A stretch of DNA of 64,000 bases from QHVT01 sp036399015 (GCA_036399015.1 DASWNW010000132.1:1-64000), one strand, 5' to 3'; shown: positions 25,607 to 34,928, counted from the first letter of the stretch. Notes: generated by a model from the letters alone, not told the origin. A program made the numbers and translations.

Positions 25607-27098
25607 CCTCTTTCTCGCCGGCTGCGCCTCCACCTCCGCCCCCGCCCGGTTCAAGATCCTCCAGCTCAACGACGTGTACAAGATCGAGGGTCTCGCCCGC
25701 GGCGAGTTAGGAGGTTTGGCGCGCGTGCGGACGCTGCGCAAGCAGCTCGAGGCGGACGGCTCGGCGGTGCTGGTGCTCCACGCCGGCGACGCGCTTTATC
25801 CGTCGGTCATGAGCAAGTACCTCGAGGCGCAGCCGATGATCGACGTCATGAACCTCCTCGACGGCGATCCCGACGAGTTCGACCCGGCGCTGATCGTGAC
25901 GTTCGGCAACCACGAGTTCGACAACAAAGATCCCAACGTCCTGCTGACGCGCCTGCGGGAGTCGCAGTTCGAGTGGATCGCCACCAACACCCTGCACTGC
26001 AATCCCGAATGCAGCCGCCGCTTCCCCGGCGTGGACGACCTGATCGTGCGCGACGTTGGCCGTACCCGTGTCGGCATCTTCGGGCTGCTCTATCCGATGC
26101 AGAAGTCCTACGCGCAGTCGAAGGACGTGATCGACACCGCCTCGCGCGCCGTGACGATGCTGAGGAGCCGCGGCGCCGACGTCATCATCGCCCTCACGCA
26201 CCAGGACATGCCGGACGACGTGGCGCTCGTGAAGGCGGTACCGGAGATCGATTTCGTGATCGGTGGTCACGACCATCTCTTCATGCAGGAGCAGGTCGGC
26301 GGCACCTGGATCACCAAGGGAGACGCGGACGCGAAGAGTGTGGTGGTCTACGACATCACCGTGCCCCGCCGCGGGCGCGCGCAGGCCACGCCGCAACGCA
26401 TCGCGCTCGACAGCGCGATCGCGCCCGACGCCACGGTCACGGCGCGCGTCGAGGAGTGGACGGCGACGCTCTCGCGCAAGCTTGGCGGCAACGAGACGCT
26501 CGGCACCACCACGCACCTCCTCGAAGGAGTGGAGCCGGCGGTGCGCGGACGGGAGACCGCGCTCGGCAACCTCCTCACCGATGTCGCGCGCGAGCAGATG
26601 GGCACCGACATCGCCATCCTCAACGGCGGCAGCATCCGCATCAACGACGACGTTCCTCCCGGCCCGATCACCGACTTCGACCTCGAGGGGATCTTCTATT
26701 ACACGAACCACCTGGTCGCCTTCCGCGTCACCGGGCAGCAGTTGCTCGACCTCCTGCGCAACGGCGTCTCCCGCGCCGACGCCGGCGACGGCCGCTTCCT
26801 CCAGGTCTCGGGGCTGCGCTTCTCGTATCAGCCGGTGAACGGGCAGTTCGTCGTCAACGCGGAAGACGTGGAGGTCGGCGGACGGCCGCTCGACCTGAAC
26901 GCGACGTACAGCGTCGCCACCATCGACTACCTGTACACCGAGGGGACCGATGACGGCTTCGTGCTCTTCGGGGACGCCACCCGGCCGCCGAAGATCAACA
27001 CCGAGCGGGAGGCCGACTTCCGCACCACGGTCGAGAAGTACATCCGCCACCGCGGCACGATCACCACGAACGTCGAGGGAAGGATCGCGCGCCGATGA
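25545..27098 (+). CDS. Lipoprotein 5'-nucleotidase / UshA-like metallophosphatase
   Basis: 517 residues. The N terminus is a lipoprotein signal ending in FILFLAGC (Cys27). The metallophosphoesterase domain (~35-280) has KILQLNDVYK, GDALYPS, GNHEFDN, ALTHQD and VIGGHDH metal-binding motifs. The C-terminal 5'-nucleotidase domain (~300-510) has NLLTDVAREQMGTDIAILNG and the adenine-stacking segments. It should release phosphate and nucleoside from external nucleotides. The signal-peptide codons are made by the right arm of the heptamer hairpin, giving repeated VLRS(S/A)F. The stop overlaps the permease start by 4 bp (ATGA). Confidence 0.9.
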   Translation: MSVRRASVLRSSFCVLRSAFILFLAGCASTSAPARFKILQLNDVYKIEGLARGELGGLARVRTLRKQLEADGSAVLVLHAGDALYPSVMSKYLEAQPMIDVMNLLDGDPDEFDPALIVTFGNHEFDNKDPNVLLTRLRESQFEWIATNTLHCNPECSRRFPGVDDLIVRDVGRTRVGIFGLLYPMQKSYAQSKDVIDTASRAVTMLRSRGADVIIALTHQDMPDDVALVKAVPEIDFVIGGHDHLFMQEQVGGTWITKGDADAKSVVVYDITVPRRGRAQATPQRIALDSAIAPDATVTARVEEWTATLSRKLGGNETLGTTTHLLEGVEPAVRGRETALGNLLTDVAREQMGTDIAILNGGSIRINDDVPPGPITDFDLEGIFYYTNHLVAFRVTGQQLLDLLRNGVSRADAGDGRFLQVSGLRFSYQPVNGQFVVNAEDVEVGGRPLDLNATYSVATIDYLYTEGTDDGFVLFGDATRPPKINTEREADFRTTVEKYIRHRGTITTNVEGRIARR

Positions 27099-28318
27099 AC
27101 CTGGCGCGCAGCATCGCCTGGCGCTACCTGCGGCGCCCGACGGACAAGCTGGTTTCCGCGGTCGGCCTCGCGTCGATCCTCGGCCTGGTGATCGGCGTCA
27201 TGGCGCTGGTGATCTCGATGGCGCTCATGACCGGCTACCGCCGCGACCTGCAGAGCAAGCTGCTGGGCGGCAACGCGGAGGTCTTCGTCTACTCCATCGG
27301 CGCGCCGATCGACGACCCGGCGCGCCTCACCGGCTCGATCGCGCGCGCGCCCGGCGTGGCGGAGGCGTCGCCGGTGCTCTACCGCCACGGCGTGGTGACG
27401 ACCGAGGCGAACACCACCGGCACCGAGATCATGATCAAGGGGATCGAGCCGGAGCGGGGGAAGACCTCGCCGATGCTGGCGAAGGTGATCGGACCGGGCG
27501 GCTCGTTCACCACGCCCGAAGGCGATCGCGGCGTCGCCGTCGGCCGCTATCTCGCGGTCCGGCTGGGCGTCGAGAAAGGGGACGCAATCAGCGTCACGGT
27601 GGCCGCCGACTCCGCGGACGGCTTCATGCCGCGCACGGCCACCTTCGTGGTCACGAACGTCTTCGCCACCGGCTTCTACGAGTTCGACGCCCGCTGGCTC
27701 TTCGTCGGGCTGGCCGAGGCGCAGGAGCTGACGGGAGCGGGGAGGGCGGCGAACCTCATCGAGGTGAAGCTCGCCCCCGGCGCCGACGTCGACGAGGTGG
27801 TAAAGGCGATCGAGGCGCGCACCGACCGGCAGTACGCCGTCAGCGACTGGCGCGAGATGAACCGCCAGCTCTTCTCGCTGCTCGGCATCCAGCAGCTCAT
27901 CCTCTTCATCGTCATCGGCCTGATCGTCTTCGTCTCGACGTTCAACATCGTCTCCACGCTGATCATGACGGTGCAGGAGAAGCGCCGCGAGATCGGCATC
28001 CTCACGTCGATGGGCGCCGAGCCGCGCACCGTGCGCCGCGTCTTCATCTGGTACGGCACCATCGTCGGACTGGTCGGTACGGGCGTCGGCGTGCTCCTCG
28101 GCACGGCGATCTGCTGGGTCCTGACCACGTTCGAGCTGCTTACGTTCCCGCCGGAGATCGCGGAGGTCTACTTCGTGTCGTCGATTCCCTTCGTGACGCG
28201 CCCGCTCGACCTCGCGGTCATCGCCGGCTTCTCCGTCGCGGTGTCGTTCCTGGCCACGATCATCCCGAGCATGCGCGCCGCGCGGCTCAATCCGGTCGAA
28301 GCGCTGCGGTACGAGTAG
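27095..28318 (+). CDS. FtsX/LolC-E-family ABC transporter permease
   Basis: 407 residues. N-terminal cytoplasmic stretch (SIAWRYLRRPTDK), first membrane helix ~22-46, large MacB-like periplasmic domain (~47-265), then three helices (~270-405) with the FtsX motif EKRREIGILTSMGAEPRTVRRVF and a terminal ARLNPVEALRYE. This is the LolC/E layout for extracting lipoproteins from the inner membrane. The ATP-binding LolD partner is not in the window, so it must be supplied from elsewhere. The ATGA overlap with the lipoprotein 5'-nucleotidase gene suggests the two are cotranslated. The gene stops directly against the convergent TPM gene with no gap. Confidence 0.9.
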   Translation: MNLARSIAWRYLRRPTDKLVSAVGLASILGLVIGVMALVISMALMTGYRRDLQSKLLGGNAEVFVYSIGAPIDDPARLTGSIARAPGVAEASPVLYRHGVVTTEANTTGTEIMIKGIEPERGKTSPMLAKVIGPGGSFTTPEGDRGVAVGRYLAVRLGVEKGDAISVTVAADSADGFMPRTATFVVTNVFATGFYEFDARWLFVGLAEAQELTGAGRAANLIEVKLAPGADVDEVVKAIEARTDRQYAVSDWREMNRQLFSLLGIQQLILFIVIGLIVFVSTFNIVSTLIMTVQEKRREIGILTSMGAEPRTVRRVFIWYGTIVGLVGTGVGVLLGTAICWVLTTFELLTFPPEIAEVYFVSSIPFVTRPLDLAVIAGFSVAVSFLATIIPSMRAARLNPVEALRYE

Positions 28319-29146
28319 TCACCAGCGGTCGCTCGCGCCGCCGCCCCCGCCCGATCCGCCGCCGCCGCTGAAGCCGGAGGAGGATGATGAGGATGAGGAC
28401 GACGAGGAAGACGAGGACGAGGACCACGAGGAGGACGACCACGACGACGAGTCCTCCGAGTCGTCCGAGTCGTCCCAGTCGCTCTCGAACGACGTCTCCC
28501 GCAGCTTCCGTGTGAGCTCGCGGAGCAGGAACATCGCGAGCACCAGCAGGCCGCCGGCGAGGAGGAAGCCGGTGGCGGACCGCACGGCCTGCTCCAGCAC
28601 CCCCGGTGGGGACGGCGGCGCGACAGGAGTAAACGTCTCCGGCGGCAACAGGCGGCGAGGCGCCGCGGCCGCATCCGTGCCTGCCGGGTCGCCCACCGTG
28701 CGGATGACCTGCATGACCGCCTGCTCCACGGCTCCGATGTAGTCGCCGTTCCGCAGCTCCGGCCGCATCGAGACGAGGATGCGCTTCGAGCGGGCATCCG
28801 TGAGCACTTCTTCCAACCCGTAGCCGACCTCGAGCCGCGACTGCCGGTCGTCGACGAAGAGAAAGAGGATGGCGCCGTTGTCCTTCCGCGCCGTCCCCAC
28901 GCCCCACGAGCGGATCGCCTCCGCGCCGAGCTCCTCGATCGTCGTCCCGCCCGGCACCTTCCAATCGACGTACACCAGCAACTGGTTCGTCGTCTCGCGG
29001 TCGTACTGTGCCAGCAGCTCGTTGAGCGCCGCTTCGCGCGTGTCGTCGAGCACTCCCGCGGCGTCGGTCACGTACTTCGACGGTGCGGACGGCAACGCGA
29101 AAAGAGGCAGCGCCAGCGCCGCCAGCAGCACTCCAATTGCTCGCAT
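28319..29146 (-). CDS. TPM-domain protein (YgcG family) with long serine tract
   Basis: 275 residues. Sec signal peptide (MRAIGVLLAALALPLFA). TPM domain ~22-150 (YVTDAAGVLD, LLVYVDWKVPGGTTIEELG, GILFLF-like DNGAILFLFVDDRQSRLEVGYGLE), then a Pro-rich linker, one membrane helix (~191-208) and a cytoplasmic tail. The tail is DWDDSDDSEDSSSW, then an almost pure Ser run (~233-257), and ends FSGGGGSGGGGGASDRW, the Gly-rich end typical of the family. TPM domains are linked to photosystem repair phosphatase activity and to envelope functions. The Ser run is longer than usual and probably arose by repeat expansion of TCG/TCC codons. Confidence 0.85.
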   Translation of the reverse strand: MRAIGVLLAALALPLFALPSAPSKYVTDAAGVLDDTREAALNELLAQYDRETTNQLLVYVDWKVPGGTTIEELGAEAIRSWGVGTARKDNGAILFLFVDDRQSRLEVGYGLEEVLTDARSKRILVSMRPELRNGDYIGAVEQAVMQVIRTVGDPAGTDAAAAPRRLLPPETFTPVAPPSPPGVLEQAVRSATGFLLAGGLLVLAMFLLRELTRKLRETSFESDWDDSDDSEDSSSWSSSSWSSSSSSSSSSSSSSSSGFSGGGGSGGGGGASDRW

Positions 29147-29175
29147 TTGCACATGGTACGATCCAAACCGGGTCC

Positions 29176-30285
29176 ATGACGCAGGCACGGCTGGTTCTCG
29201 AAGACGGTACGGCGTACGAAGGGGAGTCGTTCGGCTCCACGAACGACGCCATCGGCGAGGTCGTGTTCAACACCTCCCTGACCGGCTATCAGGAGATCGC
29301 CACCGATCCCTCCTACCGCTTCCAGATCGTGGTCATGACCTACCCGCACATCGGGAACTACGGCGTGGAGAACGCGGTGCAGCAGAGCGACGCGCCGCAG
29401 GTGGCGGGATTCGTGGTCCGCGACGCCGTCGCGGAGCCTTCCAGCGCGCGCGCGGAGATGTCCCTCGGCGACTACTTCACGAAGACGCGCATCACCGCCA
29501 TCTCCGGCGTCGACACTCGCGCGCTGACGCGGAAGATCCGCAACGCCGGGGCGATGCTGGGGATGATCACCACGAACTCCCACCGCTCCGTCGATGCCAT
29601 CGTCGCCGAGCTGCGCCAGTCGCCGTCGATGTCCGGGCTCGACCTCGTGCAGCGCGTCACCGCCCTGCGGCCCTGGGCGTTCGAGGAACAGCCCTCCGAG
29701 TCGAAGCTGCGCGTCGCCGTGTACGACTTCGGCGTCAAGCGCGACATCCTCCGCCAGCTCGTGCGGCAGGGGTGCGAGGTGACGATCTATCCCGCCACGA
29801 CGCACGCCGACGAGCTCCTCGACCGCGGCTACGACGGCGTGCTGCTGTCGAACGGCCCCGGCGACCCGGAACCCGTCACCTACGCGCACGAGAACATCCG
29901 TCTCCTCGTCGGTAAGATCCCGCTCTTCGGCATCTGCCTCGGCCACCAGCTCCTCGGCCTGGCCCTCGGCGGCCGCACCTACAAGCTCAAGTTCGGCCAC
30001 CGCGGCGGCAACCACCCGGTCAAGGACCTGCGCACCGGACGAGTGGAGATCACCGCACAGAACCACGGCTTCTCGGTCGACGCCGACTCGCTCAGCGAGA
30101 ACGACGTCGAGTACACCCACATCAACCTCAACGACCAGACGCTCGAAGGCTTCCGCCACCGCCGCGAGCCCGCCGTGGCCGTGCAGTACCACCCCGAGGC
30201 GGCGCCAGGCCCGCACGACTCGTTCTATCTGTTCGACGACTTTGTGCGGATGATGGAGGAGTGGAAGGGGAAACGTAGAACGTAG
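29176..30285 (+). CDS. carA: Carbamoyl-phosphate synthase small (glutaminase) subunit
   Basis: 369 residues, the normal CarA length. The N-terminal CPSase_sm_chain domain (residues 1-150, VLEDGTAYEGESFG, EVVFNTSLTGYQEI) precedes a class I glutamine amidotransferase with nucleophile Cys254 in GICLGHQLLG and the His/Glu pair in YHPEAAPGPHD. It delivers ammonia from glutamine to CarB for pyrimidine and arginine synthesis. carB is not adjacent. The ATG has no Shine-Dalgarno but TACGAT lies 13 bp upstream. The final codons and stop are formed by the left arm of the hairpin at 30270-30350. Confidence 0.93.
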   Translation: MTQARLVLEDGTAYEGESFGSTNDAIGEVVFNTSLTGYQEIATDPSYRFQIVVMTYPHIGNYGVENAVQQSDAPQVAGFVVRDAVAEPSSARAEMSLGDYFTKTRITAISGVDTRALTRKIRNAGAMLGMITTNSHRSVDAIVAELRQSPSMSGLDLVQRVTALRPWAFEEQPSESKLRVAVYDFGVKRDILRQLVRQGCEVTIYPATTHADELLDRGYDGVLLSNGPGDPEPVTYAHENIRLLVGKIPLFGICLGHQLLGLALGGRTYKLKFGHRGGNHPVKDLRTGRVEITAQNHGFSVDADSLSENDVEYTHINLNDQTLEGFRHRREPAVAVQYHPEAAPGPHDSFYLFDDFVRMMEEWKGKRRT

Positions 30286-30350
30286 AACACGGAACGTAGA
30301 ACGCTCTCGTCCCCCTGTTCCATGTTCCGCGTTCTACGTTCTACGTTCGC
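30270..30350. repeat. Tandem-repeat hairpin (7-bp unit AACGTAG) between convergent stops
   Basis: Left arm 30270-30304 has three AACGTAG units and one AACACGG; it spans the carA stop (30283-30285). Right arm ~30317-30350 is the imperfect reverse complement (TTCTACG units with TTCCGCG) and ends exactly where the stop codon of the convergent mutase gene begins (30351). Confidence 0.88.
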
Positions 30351-31913
30351 TCAGAACCCCTGTTCCGTGTGCTCCCCGAACGTCCGCTTGAGGGTGTTCA
30401 CGATCTCCCCGATGGTGCATTCGTTGCGCACCGCGTCGACGATCAGCGGCATCAGGTTCTCCGTCGAGCGGGCGCCCTCGTCGAGCCGCGCCAGCGCCTC
30501 CTGCCAGCCGCCGGTGCGTGACGCGCGGAACGCATTCAGCCGCGCCACCTGGTCCCGCTCCACGCTCTCGTCGATGGTCATGATCGGCAGCGTCGTCTTC
30601 GTGTCGTCGGTGAAGTCGTTCACGCCGACGACGATGGCCGTCTTCTCCTCCAGCGCCCGCTGCGCGCGGTAGGCCGAGTCGCCGATCTCGTGCTGCATGA
30701 AGCCCGACTCGATCGCGGCCATGGCGCCCCCCATGCCGTCGATCTTCTCGATGAGCGCGCGCGACTCCCGCTCGATGTCGAGCGTCAGCGCCTCGACCAC
30801 GTACGAGCCGGCCAGCGGGTCGGCGGTGGCGGGCACGCCGCTCTCGAACGCGAGGATCTGCTGCGTTCGCAGGGCGATCTTCACCGACTCCTCGGTCGGC
30901 AGCGCCAGCGCCTCGTCCCGGCTGTTCGTGTGCAGCGACTGGCAGCCGCCCAGCACCGCCGCCATCGCCTGATACGCGACGCGGACGACGTTGTTCTCCG
31001 GCTGCTGTGCCGTCAGCGTCGAGCCGGCGGTCTGCGCGTGGAACCGCAGCGCGAGCGACCGCGCGTCCTTCGGCGCGTAGCGCTCCTGCATCAGCTTCGC
31101 CCAGAGCTTCCGCGCCGCGCGGAACTTCGCGACCTCCTCGATGAAGTCGTTGTGCGCGTTGAAGAAGAACGACAGCCGGGGCGCGAACGAGTCGACGTCC
31201 AGCCCCCGCTCCACCGCCGCCTGCACGTACTGCAGCCCGTTCGCGAGCGTGAACGCGACCTCCTGCACCGCCGTCGAGCCGGCCTCGCGGATGTGGTAGC
31301 CGGAGATCGAGATCGTGTTCCAGCGAGGCACCGACTGCGCGCAGAACTCGAAGATGTCGGTGACGATGCGCAGCGACGGGGCGGGGGGGAAGATGTACGT
31401 CCCGCGCGCCGCGTACTCCTTCAGGATGTCGTTCTGGATCGTGCCGGAGAGCTTCGTCCAGTCGGTCCCGCGCCGCTCCGCCACCACCAGCAGCAGCGCG
31501 AGGAGGATCGACGCCGGCGCGTTGATGGTCATGGAGATCGACACCTTGTCGAGCGGGATCGCGTCGAGCAGCGTCTCCATGTCGGCGATCGAGTCGATGG
31601 CCACGCCGACCTTGCCGACCTCGCCGCGGGCGCGCCCGTCGTCCGAGTCCATCCCGATCTGCGTCGGGAGGTCGAAGGCCACCGAGAGGCCGGTCGTGCC
31701 CCGCTCGAGGAGGTACCGGTAACGCGCGTTCGACTCGGCCGCTGTCGAGAAGCCGGCGTACTGCCGCATGGTCCAGAGCTTCCCCCGGTACATCGACGCC
31801 TGGGGCCCGCGCGTGTAGGGGAACTTTCCCGGCTCGCCGAGATCGCCGGCGGGGTCGAAACCGCGCTCGTCGAGGTCGCGCGCGGTGAAGAAAGGAGGGC
31901 GAGAGTCGGTCAC
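30351..31913 (-). CDS. Methylmalonyl-CoA mutase family large (substrate-binding) subunit
   Basis: 520 residues from a GTG start. This is the alpha-type TIM-barrel subunit without the C-terminal B12 domain, as in split mutases (MCM or isobutyryl-type). Motifs: FPYTRGPQASMYRGKLWTMR, QYAGFSTAAESN, TTGLSVAFDLPTQIGMDSDD, SISMTINAPA, SGTIQNDILKEY and SISGYHIREAG, all conserved around the acyl-CoA site. It would need a separate cobalamin subunit, which is not in the window. The mutase isomer type is not certain; the YRGKLWTMRQYAGF segment favours methylmalonyl-CoA or a close relative. Confidence 0.88.
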   Translation of the reverse strand: MTDSRPPFFTARDLDERGFDPAGDLGEPGKFPYTRGPQASMYRGKLWTMRQYAGFSTAAESNARYRYLLERGTTGLSVAFDLPTQIGMDSDDGRARGEVGKVGVAIDSIADMETLLDAIPLDKVSISMTINAPASILLALLLVVAERRGTDWTKLSGTIQNDILKEYAARGTYIFPPAPSLRIVTDIFEFCAQSVPRWNTISISGYHIREAGSTAVQEVAFTLANGLQYVQAAVERGLDVDSFAPRLSFFFNAHNDFIEEVAKFRAARKLWAKLMQERYAPKDARSLALRFHAQTAGSTLTAQQPENNVVRVAYQAMAAVLGGCQSLHTNSRDEALALPTEESVKIALRTQQILAFESGVPATADPLAGSYVVEALTLDIERESRALIEKIDGMGGAMAAIESGFMQHEIGDSAYRAQRALEEKTAIVVGVNDFTDDTKTTLPIMTIDESVERDQVARLNAFRASRTGGWQEALARLDEGARSTENLMPLIVDAVRNECTIGEIVNTLKRTFGEHTEQGF

Positions 31914-31937
31914 GGCCGCGTAGTGTAATGACTTGCG

Positions 31938-31966
31938 TTTACTTTGCGGTGCGGGGGGAACATAAT
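31938..31966 (+). promoter_or_regulatory. Candidate promoter of the HYR-domain gene
   Basis: TTTACT (31938-31943), a 17-bp spacer and CATAAT (31961-31966) make a reasonable sigma70-type pair. Transcription would start near 31973, the A of the start codon, so the message could be leaderless. The GGGGGG run 14 bp before the ATG is rather far for a Shine-Dalgarno. Confidence 0.4.
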
Positions 31967-31972
31967 TGTCAA

Positions 31973-33604
31973 ATGCGTCCGAAATCCTTAGTTCTGGCGG
32001 TATTGCTGTGCGCGGTCTCTTCGCTCGCCAGCGCCGCGACCGTCACCCGCATCTCCCCGAGCGTCATCCGCTTCGGGAACGTGGAAGAGTTCCTCACCCT
32101 CCACGGCACGGGCCTCCTGGCCACCGAGTCGGTGCTGATCACGATCACCGGCCCCGCCGGCGTGTTCGTCCTCGAGCCGAGCGCCATGAGCGAGGAGCAG
32201 ATCATCTTCTACGCCCCTGAGGTCGTGCTCCTGCAGGAGGGCGTGAACGTCGTCACGGTCGCCTTCAAGAACCTCGACCAGCCGGTTCAGAACCTGGGGC
32301 CGTTCACCTTCACGGTGGAGACGATCGAGATCTTCGGACCGCCGCTGCTGAACATCCCGGAGAGCGTCTTCGCCGCCGCCGAGAGTCCCCAAGGCGCGAC
32401 GGTGTTCTTCGAGGCCGACGCGGTGAGCCAGTCGGGGGAGGACGTGCACGTCGACTGCACCTCGAGCTCCGGCTCCTTTTTCCCCATCGGCGTGACGCCG
32501 GTCGTCTGCTCCGCCACCGACTCGAACGGCACCAGCGAGGGTTCGTTCGAGGTGCGGGTCGCCGACGTGACGCCGCCGGTCATCACCATCCCTAACGACT
32601 TCGAGAGCGACACGCCGGTGGTCACGTTCCAGGTCAGCGCGGTCGACGACATCGACGGCGCGATTCCGGTGACGTGCAGCCGTCCGTCAGGCTCCACCTT
32701 CCCGACCGGCATCATCGAAGTGTATTGCGAGGCGTACGACAGCAACCTCAATCACGCTGCCGGCACGTTCCGCGTGACGGTGCACGGCGGCGCGCCCCTC
32801 CTCTCGATGCCGGAGGAGATCATCCTCGAGGCCACCAGCCCGGCCGGCGCGGTCGTGACCTACACCGTCACCGCCTCCGAGAACGGCGTCGTCACCTGCA
32901 CGCCGCCTTCCGGCTCGCTGTTCCCGATCGGTCTCAGCGACGTGTCCTGCACCGCGACGAACGCGATCGGCTCCACCAGCGGCACGTTCCCCGTCAGCGT
33001 CATCGACGGCGGCGGCCCGGTGCTGACGCTCCCGGAGGACATCGTCGCCGAGGCGACGAGCCGCAACGGCGCGATCGTGACGTTCACCGCCACCGCGACG
33101 GACAACGTCGACGGCGACGTCCCGGTGACCTGCACGCCCGCCTCCGGCAGCACGTTCCCCCTCGGCGTCACCGCCGTGACCTGCACCGCGGCCGACCTGC
33201 AGGGGCACGAGGCCTCCGGCACGTTCAACGTGACGGTGCGCGACACCACCGCGCCGCAGGTCGTGAGCATCGAAGTGACGCCCGATACCCTCTGGCCGGC
33301 GGACCACAAGATGGTGCTCGCGACCGTGAAGGTCATCGCCGTCGACGCCGTCGACCGCACGCCGATCTCGAACATCATCCACGTCAGCTCGAATCAGCCC
33401 GTCAACGGCACCGGCGACGGCGATACGGCCCCCGATTGGATCGTCACCGGACCGCTCACGGTCGAGCTCCGGTCGGAGCGCGCCGGATCGGCCGACCGCA
33501 TCTACACCATCACCGTCGATACGCGGGACGACGACGGCAACAGCGTCGAGACGCAGGTGACCGTGCGCGTGGCGCAGGCCTCGCGCCGGCGTGCCGTGCG
33601 CTGA
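31973..33604 (+). CDS. Secreted IPT/TIG and HYR-repeat protein
   Basis: 543 residues. Sec signal peptide (MRPKSLVLAVLLCAVSSLASA). Residues ~22-120 are an IPT/TIG-like immunoglobulin fold (TRISPSVIRFGNVEEFLTL). Four HYR (hyalin) repeats follow, each with the VTYTVTA/VTFTATA...VTCTPPSGS.FP.G.T.V.CTATD pattern and paired cysteines. The C terminus (TPDTLWPADHKMVLATVKV) is the common tail of secreted HYR proteins. HYR modules act in extracellular adhesion. Expressed alone: a Rho-independent terminator follows at 33628. Confidence 0.87.
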   Translation: MRPKSLVLAVLLCAVSSLASAATVTRISPSVIRFGNVEEFLTLHGTGLLATESVLITITGPAGVFVLEPSAMSEEQIIFYAPEVVLLQEGVNVVTVAFKNLDQPVQNLGPFTFTVETIEIFGPPLLNIPESVFAAAESPQGATVFFEADAVSQSGEDVHVDCTSSSGSFFPIGVTPVVCSATDSNGTSEGSFEVRVADVTPPVITIPNDFESDTPVVTFQVSAVDDIDGAIPVTCSRPSGSTFPTGIIEVYCEAYDSNLNHAAGTFRVTVHGGAPLLSMPEEIILEATSPAGAVVTYTVTASENGVVTCTPPSGSLFPIGLSDVSCTATNAIGSTSGTFPVSVIDGGGPVLTLPEDIVAEATSRNGAIVTFTATATDNVDGDVPVTCTPASGSTFPLGVTAVTCTAADLQGHEASGTFNVTVRDTTAPQVVSIEVTPDTLWPADHKMVLATVKVIAVDAVDRTPISNIIHVSSNQPVNGTGDGDTAPDWIVTGPLTVELRSERAGSADRIYTITVDTRDDDGNSVETQVTVRVAQASRRRAVR

Positions 33605-33627
33605 CGAAATCAGCAGCGATTCTTCGG

Positions 33628-33656
33628 GCGGCGGCCTTCAGGGCCGCCGCTTTTTT
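33628..33656 (+). terminator. Canonical Rho-independent terminator
   Basis: Perfect 9-bp stem GCGGCGGCC / GGCCGCCGC with a 5-nt loop, followed by six T residues. It is the only textbook intrinsic terminator I see in the window; other 3' ends carry T-less palindromes or tandem-repeat hairpins. Confidence 0.9.
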
Positions 33657-33664
33657 GTTGCCGT

Positions 33665-33670
33665 TATAAT
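33665..33670 (+). promoter_or_regulatory. Consensus -10 box of the DUF4388 gene
   Basis: A perfect TATAAT, 16 bp before the ATG at 33686, just after the terminator at 33628-33656. No -35 is evident and no Shine-Dalgarno follows, so the transcript leader would be ~9 nt. Confidence 0.45.
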
Positions 33671-33685
33671 CGCCTCCCTTTCGTC

Positions 33686-34840
33686 ATGGGCCTTTCCGGA
33701 AACCTCCAAACCATGCTCCCGGGCGACCTCCTCCAGTGGCTCAGCCTGGGGCAGAAGACCGGTACGCTCGTGGTCACGAACAAGCGGGTGGAGAAGAAGA
33801 TCTTCTTCCGCCGCGGCCGGGTCATCTCCTCCGCGTCCAACGACCCGCGCGAGTACCTCGGTCAGTTTCTGATGAGCCACGGCTACCTCACCGAGCCGGA
33901 GCTCAAGAAGGCCATGGAGGTGCAACTGCAGTCCGGCATCCTCCTCGGCAAGATCCTGGTGATGATCGAGGTCATCTCCGAGTCCGACTTGCAGCGGCTG
34001 ATGCGGCTCAAGGCGGAGGAGGAGATCTACGACATCTTTCTCTGGAACGACGGCGACTTCTACTTCGTCGACGACGAGCTGCCGCAGCAGGAGATGATCC
34101 CGCTCCAGGTCGACGTCACCGGCATCATCATGGAGGGCACCCGCCGCGTCGACGAGTGGGCGCGCATCCGCGAGACGGTGCCGAACGAGGCGGTGATCCC
34201 GGTGCTGCTCAAGGAGGTCGACGCCGACGAGCTGGAGGAGGTGGAGGAGCCGATCGTCCGCGCCATCGACGGCAAGCGCACGATCGCGGAGCTGGTGCTG
34301 GAAAGCCGCTCGTCCGCCTTCACGGTCTCGTCCACCGTCTGCGCGCTCGTCCGCCACGGGTTCGCCAGGCTCGACGAGCCGGGCACCGGGAAGATGCGCG
34401 CCTTCACCGAGGAGCAGGTCGTGGTGGCGCCGCCCAAGCCGGCGGAGTTCAACGAGGGCGACGAGATCACCTCGCTCCTCAACGCCGCGCAGTCGGCGCT
34501 CCGCGCCCGCGACTTCGAGAAGACCCAGCGCCTGCTCCGCGCGGCGCAGAACCTCGACCCCAACCACCCCAAAGTCCGCTCCGCCGCGAAAGGCGCCGAG
34601 ACTGTGATTCTGAGCGAGCTGCGGAACCAGGGGCTGCTCGACTCGAAGATCCCGCGCGTGGCGAAGGCGCTCGAGGAGATCACCCAGATGAACTTCTCGC
34701 CGAACGAGGGCTTCATCCTCTCCAGGATCAACGGCCAGTGGGACATCGGCTCGCTGATCAAGATCAGCCCCATCCGCGAAACCGACGCGATGCTGATCTT
34801 TTATAAGTTGTGGAAGGACGGGATCATCGGGTTGGAGTGA
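33686..34840 (+). CDS. DUF4388 (PATAN) regulatory protein, paralogue 1
   Basis: 384 residues, cytoplasmic. The N-terminal DUF4388 domain (GLSGNLQTMLPGDLLQWLSLGQKTGTLVV as consecutive segments, FFRRGRVISSASN, YLGQFLMSHGYLTEPEL) is the PATAN fold, found in proteins tied to gliding, two-component or GTPase signalling. The middle (~150-245) is a helical/winged region and the C terminus (~255-384) has a TPR-like helix pair and a second small domain (FILSRINGQWDIGSLIKIS). A 27-bp piece of the last region is duplicated downstream at 34968-34994. Its paralogue lies at 49077-50186. Confidence 0.85.
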   Translation: MGLSGNLQTMLPGDLLQWLSLGQKTGTLVVTNKRVEKKIFFRRGRVISSASNDPREYLGQFLMSHGYLTEPELKKAMEVQLQSGILLGKILVMIEVISESDLQRLMRLKAEEEIYDIFLWNDGDFYFVDDELPQQEMIPLQVDVTGIIMEGTRRVDEWARIRETVPNEAVIPVLLKEVDADELEEVEEPIVRAIDGKRTIAELVLESRSSAFTVSSTVCALVRHGFARLDEPGTGKMRAFTEEQVVVAPPKPAEFNEGDEITSLLNAAQSALRARDFEKTQRLLRAAQNLDPNHPKVRSAAKGAETVILSELRNQGLLDSKIPRVAKALEEITQMNFSPNEGFILSRINGQWDIGSLIKISPIRETDAMLIFYKLWKDGIIGLE

Positions 34841-34851
34841 GGGGCCCGTTC

Positions 34852-34928
34852 CCCCTGGAGCGACGGGCTCTCAGCCCGTCGCCCGCCCCCCGCCCAACCA
34901 GCCGGGCTGAGAGCGCGGCTCTCCAGAG
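34852..34928. repeat. Three-way-junction palindrome, copy 1
   Basis: Outer arms CCCCTGGAG and CTCCAGAGGGG enclose two hairpins: GCGACGGGCT-CTC-AGCCCGTCGC (34860-34882) and GCCGGGCT-GAG-AGCGCGGC (34901-34919, one mismatch). The whole element is repeated with better pairing at 35064-35137 and partly at 46870-46928. Confidence 0.85.
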
